The notes: generated by a model not told the origin, from the letters alone. Numbered from the stretch's first letter, positions 9,461-21,358 are shown. The stretch: 64,000 nucleotides of DNA from Rhodococcus sp. OK519 (GCF_003051005.1 NZ_QAOW01000002.1:310001-374000), one strand, 5' to 3'. A program made the numbers and translations.

Positions 9461-10381
9461 ATGCGTACGTCCACCACGCTCATCGCATACGCCGGGGGGC
9501 TCGCGGTCGTCTTTGCCGCGGCCCTCGGCGTGGGCGTCGTCACGGGGAGCCCGATCGACATGACGAGCACACACACCGACAGCCACGCGGCCGCCGACAT
9601 CGAGCCGGCCTCGGGTGTCCCCGCGGGTCTACAGGTCTCGCAGGACGGCTACACCCTCGGTGACATCACCTCGCCCACCCGCTCCGGCGAGCCCGGCACC
9701 CTGCGTTTCCGCATCCTGGACGCCGACGGCGCTCCGGTGCGCGGGTACGACGACCTGCACGAGAAGCAACTACATCTCATCGTCGTCCGCTCGGACACCA
9801 GCCAGTTCCGGCACGTCCACCCCACGCTGGGTCCCGACGGCACGTGGTCGATCGACTGGACGTGGCCCACCGGAGGCACCTACCGGGTGTTCGCCGACTT
9901 CCAGGCGAGCGGTGCTCCCGGCCAGCTGACGCTGGGACGGAACGTCGACGTCGTCGGCGATCTGCAACCGGCGGCGCTACCGGCCGCGTCGCGCACCGCG
10001 ACCGTCGACGGCTACACCGTCACCCTCGCCGGTGACCTCACGACGGCCGGCGGGCCGCTGACGCTCTCGGTCACCCGCGACGGCGCCCCGGTCACCGATC
10101 TCGATCCCTACCTCGGCGCCTACGGCCACCTGGTGGCCCTGCGCACCGGAGACCTCGCGTACCTGCACGTCCACCCCGAGGGCGAACCCGGCGACGGCGT
10201 GACCGCACCGGGCCCCGACGCGACGTTCCACGCACAGGCCCCGAGCAGCGGCACCTACCGACTGTTCCTCGATTTCCAACACCAGGGCACGGTCCGCACC
10301 GCCGAGTTCACCGTTCCGGTGGGCCCCGCGTCCGGACCCACACACGTACCCGCTCGCGACGGTCACGAAGGAGGACACTGA
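9461..10381 (+). CDS. membrane-anchored His-rich protein of the copper operon
   Basis: A 306-residue protein with one hydrophobic segment at about residues 7-28 and no lipobox, so the rest probably faces outside. The exported part has two similar units. Each carries a HL(I/V)V/A segment followed by [13 protein letters not shown] then FRHVHP in the first, [10 protein letters not shown] then YLHVHPEG in the second. Two further TYR-(V/L)F-(A/L)DF stretches repeat as well. The C-terminus is HEGGH. No enzyme motif is recognised. Its place between copZ and copA and the repeated His pairs suggest extracytoplasmic copper binding or hand-off. Its stop overlaps the copA start (TGATG). Confidence 0.8.
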   Translation: MRTSTTLIAYAGGLAVVFAAALGVGVVTGSPIDMTSTHTDSHAAADIEPASGVPAGLQVSQDGYTLGDITSPTRSGEPGTLRFRILDADGAPVRGYDDLHEKQLHLIVVRSDTSQFRHVHPTLGPDGTWSIDWTWPTGGTYRVFADFQASGAPGQLTLGRNVDVVGDLQPAALPAASRTATVDGYTVTLAGDLTTAGGPLTLSVTRDGAPVTDLDPYLGAYGHLVALRTGDLAYLHVHPEGEPGDGVTAPGPDATFHAQAPSSGTYRLFLDFQHQGTVRTAEFTVPVGPASGPTHVPARDGHEGGH

Positions 10382-12639
10382 TGACTTCCGCCGATCTCGC
10401 AACCACCCGTGACGGCACCGTCGAACTCGCGATCGGCGGCATGACGTGCGCCTCGTGCGCCGCCCGCATCGAGAAGAAACTCAACAAGATCGACGGCGTC
10501 ACTGCCACCGTCAACTACGCCACCGAGAAGGCGAAGGTCACCTTCGCCGGTTCGGTCAGTACCGACGACCTCGTCACCGCAGTGGAGAACGCCGGGTACA
10601 CCGCCGCCCTGCCCGCTCCCCCGGCCACCGACGAGTCCGGCGCCACCGAGGACCCCAGGGATCGCGACCTCGCGGAGCTGCGCACCAGGCTGATCGTGTC
10701 CGCCCTGCTGTCGATTCCGGTGATCGCGATGGCGATGGTTCCGGCGCTGCAGTTCGACAACTGGCAGTGGCTCTCACTCACCCTCGCCGCGCCGGTGATC
10801 GTGTGGGCGGGTCTGCCGTTCCACCGCGCCGCGTGGACCAATCTGCGGCACGGCGCCGCGACGATGGACACGCTCATCTCACTGGGCACCACCGCCGCGT
10901 TCGCGTGGTCGCTGTACGCGCTGTTCTTCGGCACCGCCGGTGCCCCCGGTATGAAGCATGCGTTCGAGTTCACGATCAACCGGATGGACGGCGCCGCCAA
11001 CATCTACCTCGAGGTCGCGGCCGGCGTCATCACGTTCGTGCTCGCGGGCCGGTACTTCGAGGCCAAGTCGAAGCGGACCGCCGGCGCCGCACTGCGGGCC
11101 CTGCTCGAGCTGGGCGCCAAGGAAGTCTCGGTGCTCCGCGACGGGGTCGAATCCCGGATCCCGGCAGACCAATTGAGTATCGACGACCTGTTCATGGTCC
11201 GCCCCGGCGAGAAGATCGCCACCGACGGTGTCGTGGTCGAGGGCAGCTCCGCCGTCGACATGAGCATGCTCACCGGCGAATCGGTGCCCGTCGAGGTCTC
11301 GGTCGGCGACGACGTCGTCGGCGCCACCGTCAACGCGGGTGGACGCCTCGTGGTGCGCGCCCGCCGGGTCGGCGTCGACACCCAACTCTCGCAGATGGCC
11401 GCTCTCGTCGAGGACGCCCAGAACGGCAAGGCCGAGGTGCAGCGCCTCGCGGACCGCATCGCCGGTGTCTTCGTCCCGATCGCCATCGCGATCTCCGTTG
11501 CCGCCTTGGGCTACTGGATCGGGACCGGCAACCCGCTGCAGGTGGCCTTCACGGCCGCCGTCGCGGTGCTCATCATCGCGTGCCCGTGTGCGCTGGGCCT
11601 GGCGACGCCGACCGCGCTACTCGTCGGCACCGGCCGCGGCGCACAACTCGGCGTCCTCATCAAGGGGCCCGAGGTTCTGGAATCGACCCGTGGCGTCGAC
11701 ACCATCGTGCTCGACAAGACCGGCACCGTCACCACCGGCAAGATGACCCTGCTCGACGTGGTCACCGCCGACGGCGTCGATCGCGACGAGGCGCTCCGAC
11801 TGGTGGGTGCACTCGAGAACGCGTCCGAGCACCCGATCGCCCAGGCCGTCGCGGCCGGCGCGGCCGGCAGCGTCGGCACCCTTCCCGGTGTCGAGGACTT
11901 CGTGAACGTCGAGGGCAAGGGTGTGCAGGGCATCGTCGACGGCCACGCCGTGGTCGCCGGACGCGAGAGTCTGCTCGCGGACTGGTCGCAGCACCTGCCG
12001 CAGGACCTGGCCGACGCCAAGCGCGCCGCGGAGCAGTTGGGCCGCACCGCGATCGCCGCCGGCTGGGACGGACAGGCCCGCGCCGTGTTCGTGGTCGCCG
12101 ACGCGATCAAGGACACCAGCGCCGACGCCGTCCGACGGTTCAAGCAACTGGGGCTGACTCCGGTCCTGCTCACCGGCGACAACGAGACCGTCGCACGCAC
12201 CGTCGCGGAGCAGGTCGGCATCGACACCGTCATCGCCGAGGTGCTGCCCGGCGACAAGGTCGACGCGATCAAGGAACTGCAGGCGAGCGGCAAGGTCGTC
12301 GCGATGGTCGGCGACGGCGTCAACGACGCTGCCGCGCTCGCCCAGGCCGACCTCGGACTCGCCATGGGCACCGGCACCGACGTCGCAATCGAGGCCGCCG
12401 ACATCACCCTGGTGCGCGGTGACCTTCGCTCGGCCGCCGACGCGATCGAGTTGTCCCGCAGGACTCTCCGCACCATCAAGGGCAACCTGTTCTGGGCATT
12501 CGCCTACAACGCGGCGGCGATCCCGCTGGCCGCGGCGGGCCTGCTGAACCCGATGCTCGCCGGCGCGGCGATGGCCTTCTCGAGCGTGTTCGTCGTCAGC
12601 AACAGCCTGCGGCTGCGACGGTTCAGCCCGTCCAGCTAG
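10381..12639 (+). CDS. copA: Cu(I)-exporting P1B-type ATPase
   Basis: A 752-residue copper-exporting ATPase. One N-terminal HMA domain carries Cys23 and Cys26 in GMTCASC. The transport-site CPC is at residues 401-403, the phosphorylated Asp is at 445 in DKTGT, TGES is in the actuator domain, and GDGVND is at about 644-649. About eight membrane segments are visible. It exports cytoplasmic Cu(I). Its start overlaps the preceding stop by one base, so it is translated with the His-rich protein. A strong bidirectional terminator follows. The single HMA domain and CPC make copper or silver far more likely than zinc. Confidence 0.95.
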   Translation: MTSADLATTRDGTVELAIGGMTCASCAARIEKKLNKIDGVTATVNYATEKAKVTFAGSVSTDDLVTAVENAGYTAALPAPPATDESGATEDPRDRDLAELRTRLIVSALLSIPVIAMAMVPALQFDNWQWLSLTLAAPVIVWAGLPFHRAAWTNLRHGAATMDTLISLGTTAAFAWSLYALFFGTAGAPGMKHAFEFTINRMDGAANIYLEVAAGVITFVLAGRYFEAKSKRTAGAALRALLELGAKEVSVLRDGVESRIPADQLSIDDLFMVRPGEKIATDGVVVEGSSAVDMSMLTGESVPVEVSVGDDVVGATVNAGGRLVVRARRVGVDTQLSQMAALVEDAQNGKAEVQRLADRIAGVFVPIAIAISVAALGYWIGTGNPLQVAFTAAVAVLIIACPCALGLATPTALLVGTGRGAQLGVLIKGPEVLESTRGVDTIVLDKTGTVTTGKMTLLDVVTADGVDRDEALRLVGALENASEHPIAQAVAAGAAGSVGTLPGVEDFVNVEGKGVQGIVDGHAVVAGRESLLADWSQHLPQDLADAKRAAEQLGRTAIAAGWDGQARAVFVVADAIKDTSADAVRRFKQLGLTPVLLTGDNETVARTVAEQVGIDTVIAEVLPGDKVDAIKELQASGKVVAMVGDGVNDAAALAQADLGLAMGTGTDVAIEAADITLVRGDLRSAADAIELSRRTLRTIKGNLFWAFAYNAAAIPLAAAGLLNPMLAGAAMAFSSVFVVSNSLRLRRFSPSS

Positions 12640-12646
12640 ACGCGAT

Positions 12647-12686
12647 CGACGAGGCCCCGGCGACAGTTGTCGCCGGGGCCTCGTCG
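12647..12686. terminator. bidirectional terminator between copA and the binding lipoprotein
   Basis: An 18-bp perfect stem, CGACGAGGCCCCGGCGAC and its complement, around AGTT. It sits 8 nt after the copA stop and 21 nt before the stop of the convergent solute-binding gene, and serves both. Confidence 0.9.
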
Positions 12687-12706
12687 TCTCGCTGTGCCCG
12701 TTGTGG

Positions 12707-14323
12707 TCAGTTACGACCGGCCTTGTCGAGCAGCATGATTCCCGTCGCGGTGGGAACCACACCGCCGACGTTCTTCTGCCACGCGACGTAGATCATCACG
12801 GAGCTCACCGGAACGCTCGGAACGGTCTCGTTCCACAGCGTCTGGATCTCGGCCAGCACGCCGCGGATCTGGTCGTCACCGTCGGCCGCCTGCAGCTTGC
12901 CGAGCAGCGCATCCATCTGCGGGTTCGAGTAGCCGGAGAAGTTGGCCGTGGACGTCGCCGACAGCGTGGTCTCCAGCCCCAGGTACGGAATGGCCTCGTA
13001 CAGGCCGATTCCGGCGTGCGCCATGTCGTAGTCGCGCTGGACGTACACCTGCTTGACGATGTCGCCGGCGTTGTTGGCGTTGGTGATGTTCACCGTGAAG
13101 CCGACCGCCTGCAGCAGCGACTGCACCGCCAGGCCGATGGCCTGCTCGCTCGGCTCCTGCAGCACGATGTAGTTGAGCTGGCCGTCGTAGCCGTCGGCCT
13201 TCGCCTCGTCGAGCAGCTTGCGCGCGGCATCGGGGTCGAAGGGCACACCCTCGACGTCGGTGGCCCACCGGGAAAGATCGTTGAACATTGCCTTGCCCGG
13301 CAGTCCGAGGCCGTTGTCGCCGCGCTGGCCGACCAGCTCCGGATCGATCGCCAGCGCAATTGCCCTGCGCACCCGGACGTCCGCGCCCGGCCGCCCCTCA
13401 CGGTTGTTGACCAGTTCGGCACCACCGCTGTTGAGGATGCTGAAGGAGCCGGGGTAGCCGGCGTCGATGGTGTCGTAGATGGCCTGCGGGTTGCCACGCA
13501 GGAAACCGATGTCGATGCCGTTGGTGCGCATCGATTCCAGGTTCTCGCGCGAGCCGCTGAGCGCGATGAACTTGAGCTTGTCGGACTTGGGCTTGCCGTT
13601 CCAGTAGTCGGCACGCGCGGAGAGCAGCCGCTCCTCGTTGGGCGCGTAGCGATCGAGGACGAAGGGACCCGCACCGATCGGCTTGAAGGCCTCGCCCTCA
13701 CCGGCGCCGGGGGCGACGATCATGCCGTGGCCCAGGGCCAGCATCGACGGGAAGGTCGGCCACTGCTTGCGCAGGCGGAACTCCACCGTCTGAGCATCGG
13801 TGGCCGTGGTGGACTCGACGGCGTCCATCCACACCGCGGCGCCGTTGCCCTTGTTGGTGTTGTAGCGGTTGATGCTGGCCACCACCGCGTTGGCGTCGAG
13901 CGGGGTGCCGTCGCTGAACGTCACTCCGGGGCGCAGCTTCAGCGTCCATACGTTCCCCGCCTGGTCCGACGTCAGCGACTGCGCCAGACGCGGCACGAAC
14001 TCGCCCGTCTTCTCGTCGTACCGGAGCAAGACGTCGTACACGGCCGCCAGTTCGTCACCGCCGCTGCCGCCGCGGGCGGTGGTCTTGGCCGGATCGAGCA
14101 CCGCCGCCAGCGCCTGGACGCTGAACGTGAGCTGCGGCGTCGAGCCCGTCGGTTCCGCGGCCTGATCTCCCACCAGGCCCACCGCCGGCGGGGTGCGAGT
14201 GTCGCTGGTCTCATCGTTGCTGTCCGAATTGGCACAGCCCGCGAGCGCCAGCGCACCCGCCACCAACACCGCCGTCAGGCTCTTGCCGAACCTCACCCTG
14301 CTACCCACGCACCCTCCAGCCAC
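12707..14323 (-). CDS. family 5 extracellular solute-binding lipoprotein
   Basis: A 538-residue substrate-binding protein of the SBP_bac_5 family (oligopeptide, nickel or related ligands). A lipoprotein signal ends in LALAGC, so Cys29 would be acylated. The core has LKLRPGVTFSDGTPLDANAVV, a family-5 hallmark, and VRRAIALAIDPELV in the second lobe. No permease or ATPase genes adjoin it, so it is either an orphan receptor using a transporter elsewhere or a lone binding lipoprotein. A GTG a few codons downstream is an alternative start. Confidence 0.88.
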   Translation of the reverse strand: MAGGCVGSRVRFGKSLTAVLVAGALALAGCANSDSNDETSDTRTPPAVGLVGDQAAEPTGSTPQLTFSVQALAAVLDPAKTTARGGSGGDELAAVYDVLLRYDEKTGEFVPRLAQSLTSDQAGNVWTLKLRPGVTFSDGTPLDANAVVASINRYNTNKGNGAAVWMDAVESTTATDAQTVEFRLRKQWPTFPSMLALGHGMIVAPGAGEGEAFKPIGAGPFVLDRYAPNEERLLSARADYWNGKPKSDKLKFIALSGSRENLESMRTNGIDIGFLRGNPQAIYDTIDAGYPGSFSILNSGGAELVNNREGRPGADVRVRRAIALAIDPELVGQRGDNGLGLPGKAMFNDLSRWATDVEGVPFDPDAARKLLDEAKADGYDGQLNYIVLQEPSEQAIGLAVQSLLQAVGFTVNITNANNAGDIVKQVYVQRDYDMAHAGIGLYEAIPYLGLETTLSATSTANFSGYSNPQMDALLGKLQAADGDDQIRGVLAEIQTLWNETVPSVPVSSVMIYVAWQKNVGGVVPTATGIMLLDKAGRN

Positions 14324-14432
14324 TTAGGTGTGACTCACGCCACACGTCCGCGGTGACGTTATCCCGCGGCGGAACGTACGGAATGCCCGGTCCCATTGAG
14401 CGGGAAAGAATGCGCAGGAAGGCCGTTGTCGG

Positions 14433-15218
14433 CTAAGAAAACACGCTGCCGAACAGGCTTCCGAGGCTGCCCAGAGAACCCGCTCCGCCACCCTGCTCGG
14501 GGTCGTTCTTGGCGAAATCGGTGGTGCAGCCGTTGAACTGCACTGCGTCCACCAGCGTCGACGTCGCGGCCGAGCCCGAGCCGACGCTCACACCGTAGTG
14601 CTCGACGGTCGCGTTCGGGTTGGCCGCAGCAATGGTGGCGAGAGACGTCGGCACGCGGTCCTCGGCGCCGGCGATGTTCTGGGTGCTCCACCACAGACCC
14701 TTCTGGATCTGCTCGTGCGTGGCGCCCTCGGCGACGGTCGTGCCGGGCTCGGCAACCCACACCAGCGTCGTGAAGCCGTTCTCGAACTTGCCGCCGGTGG
14801 TGCCCAGCAGACGGATCTGGAACGACGCCGACGACGTGGCGGCCTTCTCGTCGAAGCCGATGTCCTTCGAGATGACATCAGCGAGCGCGACGCCGCCCGC
14901 CTCGTGGTACCAGGCAGTGCGGTCCGACGGTCCCGTCACAGCGAGCTCGAGCGATCCGTTCTCGTCGAGGACACCCTCCTCGGAGTAGGCGGCCTCCTGC
15001 CCCTTCTCGTCGTCGAACGGGACGCCCCAACCGGCGGGCGTCGCCTCGGTCGACAGTGCGTCACACGTGACTCCGCCGGCGGGCTCGTCGGACGAGCTAC
15101 CGAGGGAACCACCGAGCGATCCGGTGGAGGCGGCGTGCGACAGCGCCGGCGAGATCAGGGCCGCTGAACCGGCGATTGCGACGACCGCGGCGACGCGGCG
15201 GAGCGAACTACTCGACAT
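14433..15218 (-). CDS. secreted protein of unknown function with GSLG repeats
   Basis: A 261-residue protein with a Sec signal peptide (RRVAAVVAIAGSAALISPALSHA, cleavage after AHA-type site near residue 29). Not recognised as a named family. Mature N-terminus is STGSLGGSLGSSSDEP and the C-terminus is GSLGSLGSLFGSVFS, so short GSLG units flank both ends. The middle has a pair of cysteines (one near the start in VTCDAL, one in FNGCTTD), which may form a disulfide. ATG at 15216-15218 was chosen because the signal peptide starts there. Two tandem 18-bp repeats lie about 90 bp upstream. Confidence 0.75.
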   Translation of the reverse strand: MSSSSLRRVAAVVAIAGSAALISPALSHAASTGSLGGSLGSSSDEPAGGVTCDALSTEATPAGWGVPFDDEKGQEAAYSEEGVLDENGSLELAVTGPSDRTAWYHEAGGVALADVISKDIGFDEKAATSSASFQIRLLGTTGGKFENGFTTLVWVAEPGTTVAEGATHEQIQKGLWWSTQNIAGAEDRVPTSLATIAAANPNATVEHYGVSVGSGSAATSTLVDAVQFNGCTTDFAKNDPEQGGGAGSLGSLGSLFGSVFS

Positions 15219-15306
15219 GGGAAGGCCTTTCGGATACGGAAATGGGCTGTGCTCCAACAAAGTTAGAGACACACAGCCCACTTGCGCTGCCCCGGACATA
15301 CCCTCC

Positions 15307-15346
15307 GGTACGAAAGTAGGAGAAGTTGGGTACGAAAGTAGGAGAA
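15307..15346. repeat. two tandem 18-bp repeats upstream of the secreted protein
   Basis: GGTACGAAAGTAGGAGAA occurs exactly twice, at 15307-15324 and 15329-15346, with a period of 22 bp (two helical turns). The pair lies between the LppU-like stop and the secreted protein start, in the position of an operator or promoter. Confidence 0.75.
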
Positions 15347-15366
15347 ACCCGTCCCGCTCCGGTTAC

Positions 15367-15960
15367 CTACAGCGGGCGCACCGTCTCCGTGCATACCGTG
15401 AACTCGCGCTCGTCGTGGACGAATCCGCCGTCCGAGCACCGCTTGGCATCGGTTGCGCCGTCGATGATCTCGACAGCACGTTCGATTCCGGGGGCGTGCG
15501 GGTCGTTGCAGTCGACACGCCGCGGTTCGTCGTCCTCACCGTCCGGGATGCTCATGCACCCGCCGATCACCCAGTCGACGTCCAGGCACAGCGCGCCGCG
15601 CTCGTCGCCCCATTTCGTCTCGTAGTACACCTGGTCGACGTCCGACGGGCACTGCGCGTTGCGCGCGGTCTTCTCGACGACCTTGTAGTTGGAATCGGCA
15701 CTCCCACAGACGGCTTCGTCGACGGTCGCGTCGTCCGCGGTTCCACCCAGACGCACGCAGTCACCGATCTCGACGTCGAGATCGAGATCGACGCGGCCGC
15801 GATCGGTGTCACGGTACGGCGCCGTCGTATCGGCGAGGGCCGAACCGGCAGCGGTCGCGGTGCCCTCCACCGATGTGGCGCATCCCGCCACCGACAGTGC
15901 CGCCACCGCAACCGCTGTGATGCCGACGCGCCGCGCCGTCGACCGAATTCTCTTGTTCAC
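15367..15960 (-). CDS. LppU-like lipoprotein
   Basis: A 197-residue lipoprotein: the signal sequence ends ALSVAGC, giving an acylated Cys. The mature part has GDCVRL, AVCGSADSNYKVVE, NAQCPSDVD, YYETKWG and GCMSIPDG, a pattern of regularly spaced cysteines followed by (Y/T)KV that I associate with actinobacterial LppU/SCO3897-type proteins. Function is unknown and it should be extracytoplasmic. GTG at 15958-15960 is preferred because GAGGA lies about 10 nt upstream; GTG at 15966 is the alternative. It lies downstream of rsmA in the same orientation with a 66-bp gap. Confidence 0.75.
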   Translation of the reverse strand: MNKRIRSTARRVGITAVAVAALSVAGCATSVEGTATAAGSALADTTAPYRDTDRGRVDLDLDVEIGDCVRLGGTADDATVDEAVCGSADSNYKVVEKTARNAQCPSDVDQVYYETKWGDERGALCLDVDWVIGGCMSIPDGEDDEPRRVDCNDPHAPGIERAVEIIDGATDAKRCSDGGFVHDEREFTVCTETVRPL

Positions 15961-16026
15961 AATCACATTCCTCGAACCGGGGATCCCACCTCGGCGGCCG
16001 CAGTGACCGACCGCCCGGTGCGGACC

Positions 16027-16917
16027 CTAGCTGACGCCGGCGAGACGCACGAACGCCGCAGCATCGAGCCTCTCACCGCGCGTGGACGGTTCGATCCCCG
16101 CCGCGACGAGGCGCCGCTCGGCCTCGGCGGGCGATCCCGCCCAGGTGGCGAGCGCGGCCCGAAGTGTCTTGCGGCGCTGCGCGAAAGCCGCGTCGATGAC
16201 GGCGAACACCTTGCGCCGGTGATCGGCGTCGATCGGCCACGGTGCTTCCTCGTAACGGTCGATTCGCACCAGCCCCGACTCGACCTTCGGTACCGGCCAG
16301 AACACCGAGCGTCCGACATGGCCGACGCGCTTGACGGCGCCGAAGAAGTTGGCCTTGACGCTGGGTACGCCGTACACCTTGTTGCCCGGTGCGGCCGCCA
16401 GCCGGTCCGCCACCTCGGCCTGCACCATCACCAGCGCGGTGCGCAGGCTGGGAAACTCCGCGAACATGTGCAGCAGCACCGGGACGGCCACGTTGTAGGG
16501 CAGGTTCGCGACGAGCGCGGTCGGTTCACCGGGAACGTCCTCCGGCATCACCCGCATCGCGTCGGCACCGACCACGCTGAGCCGATCCACCAGTTCCGGC
16601 GCGCGGTCTGCGACAGTCGCGGGCAGCCGGGCGGCGAGGTTGGGATCGATCTCGACGGCGATCACCCGGTCGACGACGTCGAGCAGGGCCAGTGTCAGCG
16701 ACCCGAGCCCGGGACCGACCTCGAGGACGGTGTCCTGCGGGCCGACGCCGGCGACCGCGACGATCCGGCGGACGGTATTGGCGTCGTGCACGAAGTTCTG
16801 GCCGAGTTGCTTGGTGGGGCGTACCCCGAACTCTTCGGCGAGGCTGCGGACCTCGACCGGCCCCAGGAGGGCGGCCTGTCCTCGCGGATGGACGGGGGGC
16901 GGCACGGCGTCTGACAC
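16027..16917 (-). CDS. rsmA: 16S rRNA (adenine1518-N6/adenine1519-N6)-dimethyltransferase
   Basis: A 296-residue KsgA/RsmA enzyme that dimethylates two adjacent adenosines near the 3' end of 16S r[13 protein letters not shown] near residue 36 is the family N-terminal motif, [12 protein letters not shown] is SAM motif I, and NLPYNVAVP is the catalytic motif IV. The C-terminal domain has [13 protein letters not shown]. Start is GTG at 16917. It lies 29 nt downstream of the rpfB pair, an arrangement conserved in mycobacteria, but ispE does not follow it here. Confidence 0.95.
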   Translation of the reverse strand: MSDAVPPPVHPRGQAALLGPVEVRSLAEEFGVRPTKQLGQNFVHDANTVRRIVAVAGVGPQDTVLEVGPGLGSLTLALLDVVDRVIAVEIDPNLAARLPATVADRAPELVDRLSVVGADAMRVMPEDVPGEPTALVANLPYNVAVPVLLHMFAEFPSLRTALVMVQAEVADRLAAAPGNKVYGVPSVKANFFGAVKRVGHVGRSVFWPVPKVESGLVRIDRYEEAPWPIDADHRRKVFAVIDAAFAQRRKTLRAALATWAGSPAEAERRLVAAGIEPSTRGERLDAAAFVRLAGVS

Positions 16918-16946
16918 CTGAAGAACCTAACGCACGAAGGGAACGG

Positions 16947-19271
<2,325 letters not shown>

Positions 19272-19275
19272 TGGC

Positions 19276-19308
19276 AACCGCATGGTGTCGATCAGCACAA
19301 ATGCGGTT
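19276..19308 (-). promoter_or_regulatory. rpfB leader hairpin 2
   Basis: AACCGCAT and ATGCGGTT form a second perfect 8-bp inverted repeat around a 17-nt loop, only 4 bp from hairpin 1. The two equal stems with nearly equal loops suggest a structured leader or paired operators. Confidence 0.55.
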
Positions 19309-19412
19309 ACAAAGGTCTCAGGGAAAGCGCTGGTCGATCACGAATCGATTACGGCAGATTCCGACCAGTTGCTTGCGTCACTCCTCCCGGGGCGGCGCGG
19401 AAGGGCGGCGCA

Positions 19413-19451
19413 GGGGGTCGTGGAAGGGGGTCGTGGAAGGGGGTCGTGGAA
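19413..19451 (+). repeat. three tandem 13-bp repeats carrying Shine-Dalgarno-like sequence
   Basis: GGGGGTCGTGGAA occurs three times without interruption and is followed directly by GGGTGAGG and the pirin ATG at 19462. Each unit contains a GGAAGG ribosome-binding-like sequence at its junction, and only the last is correctly spaced. Confidence 0.8.
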
Positions 19452-19461
19452 GGGTGAGGAC

Positions 19462-20454
19462 ATGAGCAACGTGGAGGCCGACCCGGTCGAGATCGAGTGC
19501 GAGAACGGACCACCCGCAGGCACATCGGGGCGCCCGCTGATCGAGGTCATCACGTCGCGCGAGGTCCCTCTGGGCGGCCCGCGGGCGATGCCGGTGCGCC
19601 GCACGCTGCCACAGCGGCAGCGATCGCTGATCGGGGCGTGGTGCTTCGCCGACCACTACGGCCCCGACGACGTCGCGCTGACCGGCGGCATGGATGTGGC
19701 ACCCCACCCGCACACCGGACTGCAGACCGTCAGTTGGCTGTTCACCGGCGAGATCGAGCACCGGGACAGCAAAGGCGTGCACGCGACGGTGCGGCCCGGC
19801 GAGGTCAACCTCATGACCGGCGGCCACGGCATCTGCCACTCGGAGGTCTCGACGCCGACGACGACGATCCTCCATGGCGTCCAGCTGTGGGTGGCGCTGC
19901 CCGACGAGGCTCGCGACGCGCCGCGGAACTTCGAGCACTACGTGCCGTCGATCGCGAACCTGGACGGCGGGTGTGCTCGCGTCTTTCTGGGCTCGCTGGC
20001 GGGTTCCGAATCCCCCGTCCACACGTTCACTCCCCTGCTCGGCGCGGAACTCACGCTCGACCCGCGCGCCGAGATGCGCCTCGACGTGGACCCGACTTTC
20101 GAGCACGGTGTTCTCGTCGACACCGGCGCGGTGCGCCTCGAGCACGTCGACCTCGCCCGCGCCGACCTCGGCTACGCCGGGACCGGGGCATCGACGCTGA
20201 TCCTGACGAATCTCACCGACGAGCCGGCACGGGTGGTGTTGCTGGGCGGCGCACCGTTCGGCGAGGAGATCGTGATGTGGTGGAACTTCGTCGGACGCAG
20301 CCACGCCGACATCGAGGCGTACCGCGACGCGTGGCAGGCCGAGTCCGATCGCTTCGGGCGCGTCGACGGCTACACGGGCACCGTGCAACGACTGCCCGCG
20401 CCGCCGTTGCCGAACGCGAGGATCCGGCCCCGGAGGAATCCGCCGTCGGCCTGA
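19462..20454 (+). CDS. pirin family protein
   Basis: A 330-residue bicupin. The N-terminal pirin domain has the metal-binding histidine motif DVAPHPHTGLQT at about residues 76-87 and GEIEHRDSKG shortly after, with HGICHSE supplying the further metal ligands. A C-terminal pirin_C domain ends near GEEIVMWWNFVGRSH. Bacterial pirins are redox or quercetinase-like metalloproteins; the substrate is unknown. ATG at 19462 is preceded by a purine-rich repeat. It is divergent from the rpfB operon with a 250-bp gap and convergent with tatD. Confidence 0.88.
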   Translation: MSNVEADPVEIECENGPPAGTSGRPLIEVITSREVPLGGPRAMPVRRTLPQRQRSLIGAWCFADHYGPDDVALTGGMDVAPHPHTGLQTVSWLFTGEIEHRDSKGVHATVRPGEVNLMTGGHGICHSEVSTPTTTILHGVQLWVALPDEARDAPRNFEHYVPSIANLDGGCARVFLGSLAGSESPVHTFTPLLGAELTLDPRAEMRLDVDPTFEHGVLVDTGAVRLEHVDLARADLGYAGTGASTLILTNLTDEPARVVLLGGAPFGEEIVMWWNFVGRSHADIEAYRDAWQAESDRFGRVDGYTGTVQRLPAPPLPNARIRPRRNPPSA

Positions 20455-20482
20455 GCACCCATTCCTTGTCTACCGGGGCGGG

Positions 20483-20506
20483 ATTCCGCGCATCCCGACG
20501 CGGAAT
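20483..20506. terminator. terminator-like hairpin between pirin and tatD
   Basis: ATTCCGCG, an 8-nt loop, then CGCGGAAT. It sits between the convergent stops at 20454 and 20519 and could serve either gene; it lacks a U-run. Confidence 0.55.
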
Positions 20507-20518
20507 GGGCCGCGAGGC

Positions 20519-21358
20519 TCAGGATCGCGCAGGCAGTCGGTAGGTGCGCTCGGCCGTCGCGGTCGATGCCTTCGCCAGTTCGACGGGGTCCTCGCCGCGC
20601 ACCTCCGCGAGCGCCCGCAGCGTGTACGGCAGGCAATACGACTGATTGGGCGCGCCGCGGAACGGGTGCGGAGTGAGGTAGGGCGCGTCGGTCTCGACGA
20701 GCAACTGGTCCGCCGGGACCATCAGAGCGGCTTCGCGCAACGCCTTCGCGTTCTTGAAGCTGACGGTGCCCGAGAAGCTCAGCACGTAGCCGGCGTCGAC
20801 GCAGGCCCGCGCCATCACCGCGTCGGACGAGAAGCAGTGGAAGATCACCGTCTCGGGGGCACCCTCCGACTCGAGGACGCGCAGCAGATCGGTGTCGGCC
20901 TCGCGGTTGTGGATCATCAGCGGCTTGCCGAGACGCTTCGCGAGGTCGATGTGCCAGCGGAAGCCGTCCTCCTGCTCCTCCGGCGTGGCGCAGCCGTCGA
21001 GCTTGCCGGGCCAGTACAGGTCCAGGCCGGTCTCGCCCACCGCGACGACGCGGGGGTCGGACGCCAGACGCTCGACCTCCGCCCTGGTGGCGTCGTCGAG
21101 GGCGTTGGCCCGCGTCGGATGGATCGCGACCGCCGCGAAGACCCGGTCGTCCCAGTGCGCGGCGTCCACCGCGAACTGCGCGGCCGCCAGATCGTCGGCC
21201 ACCGTGACCACACGCTCGACGCCGACCGACGCCGCGCGATCGACGATCGCACGCACGCTCGCCGCGTCGGTGGCACCGCACGCATCGAGGTGGGTATGGG
21301 CGTCGACGAGCGGAAACAGCGGCTCGGGCAGGTCCGGGGCGGGACGATCTTTGCTCAC
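20519..21358 (-). CDS. tatD: TatD family metal-dependent deoxyribonuclease
   Basis: A 279-residue TIM-barrel hydrolase of the TatD/YchF type. Metal ligands are visible: DAHTHLD at about residues 19-25, VGETGLDLYW, IHNREAD, FHCFSS and ETDAPYLTP. The protein degrades 3' ends of DNA and participates in DNA repair or quality control. Start is GTG at 21358. It is divergent from metG with 20 bp between the starts. In mycobacteria the order metG-tatD-rpfB is conserved; here pirin lies between tatD and the rpf pair. Confidence 0.93.
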   Translation of the reverse strand: MSKDRPAPDLPEPLFPLVDAHTHLDACGATDAASVRAIVDRAASVGVERVVTVADDLAAAQFAVDAAHWDDRVFAAVAIHPTRANALDDATRAEVERLASDPRVVAVGETGLDLYWPGKLDGCATPEEQEDGFRWHIDLAKRLGKPLMIHNREADTDLLRVLESEGAPETVIFHCFSSDAVMARACVDAGYVLSFSGTVSFKNAKALREAALMVPADQLLVETDAPYLTPHPFRGAPNQSYCLPYTLRALAEVRGEDPVELAKASTATAERTYRLPARS

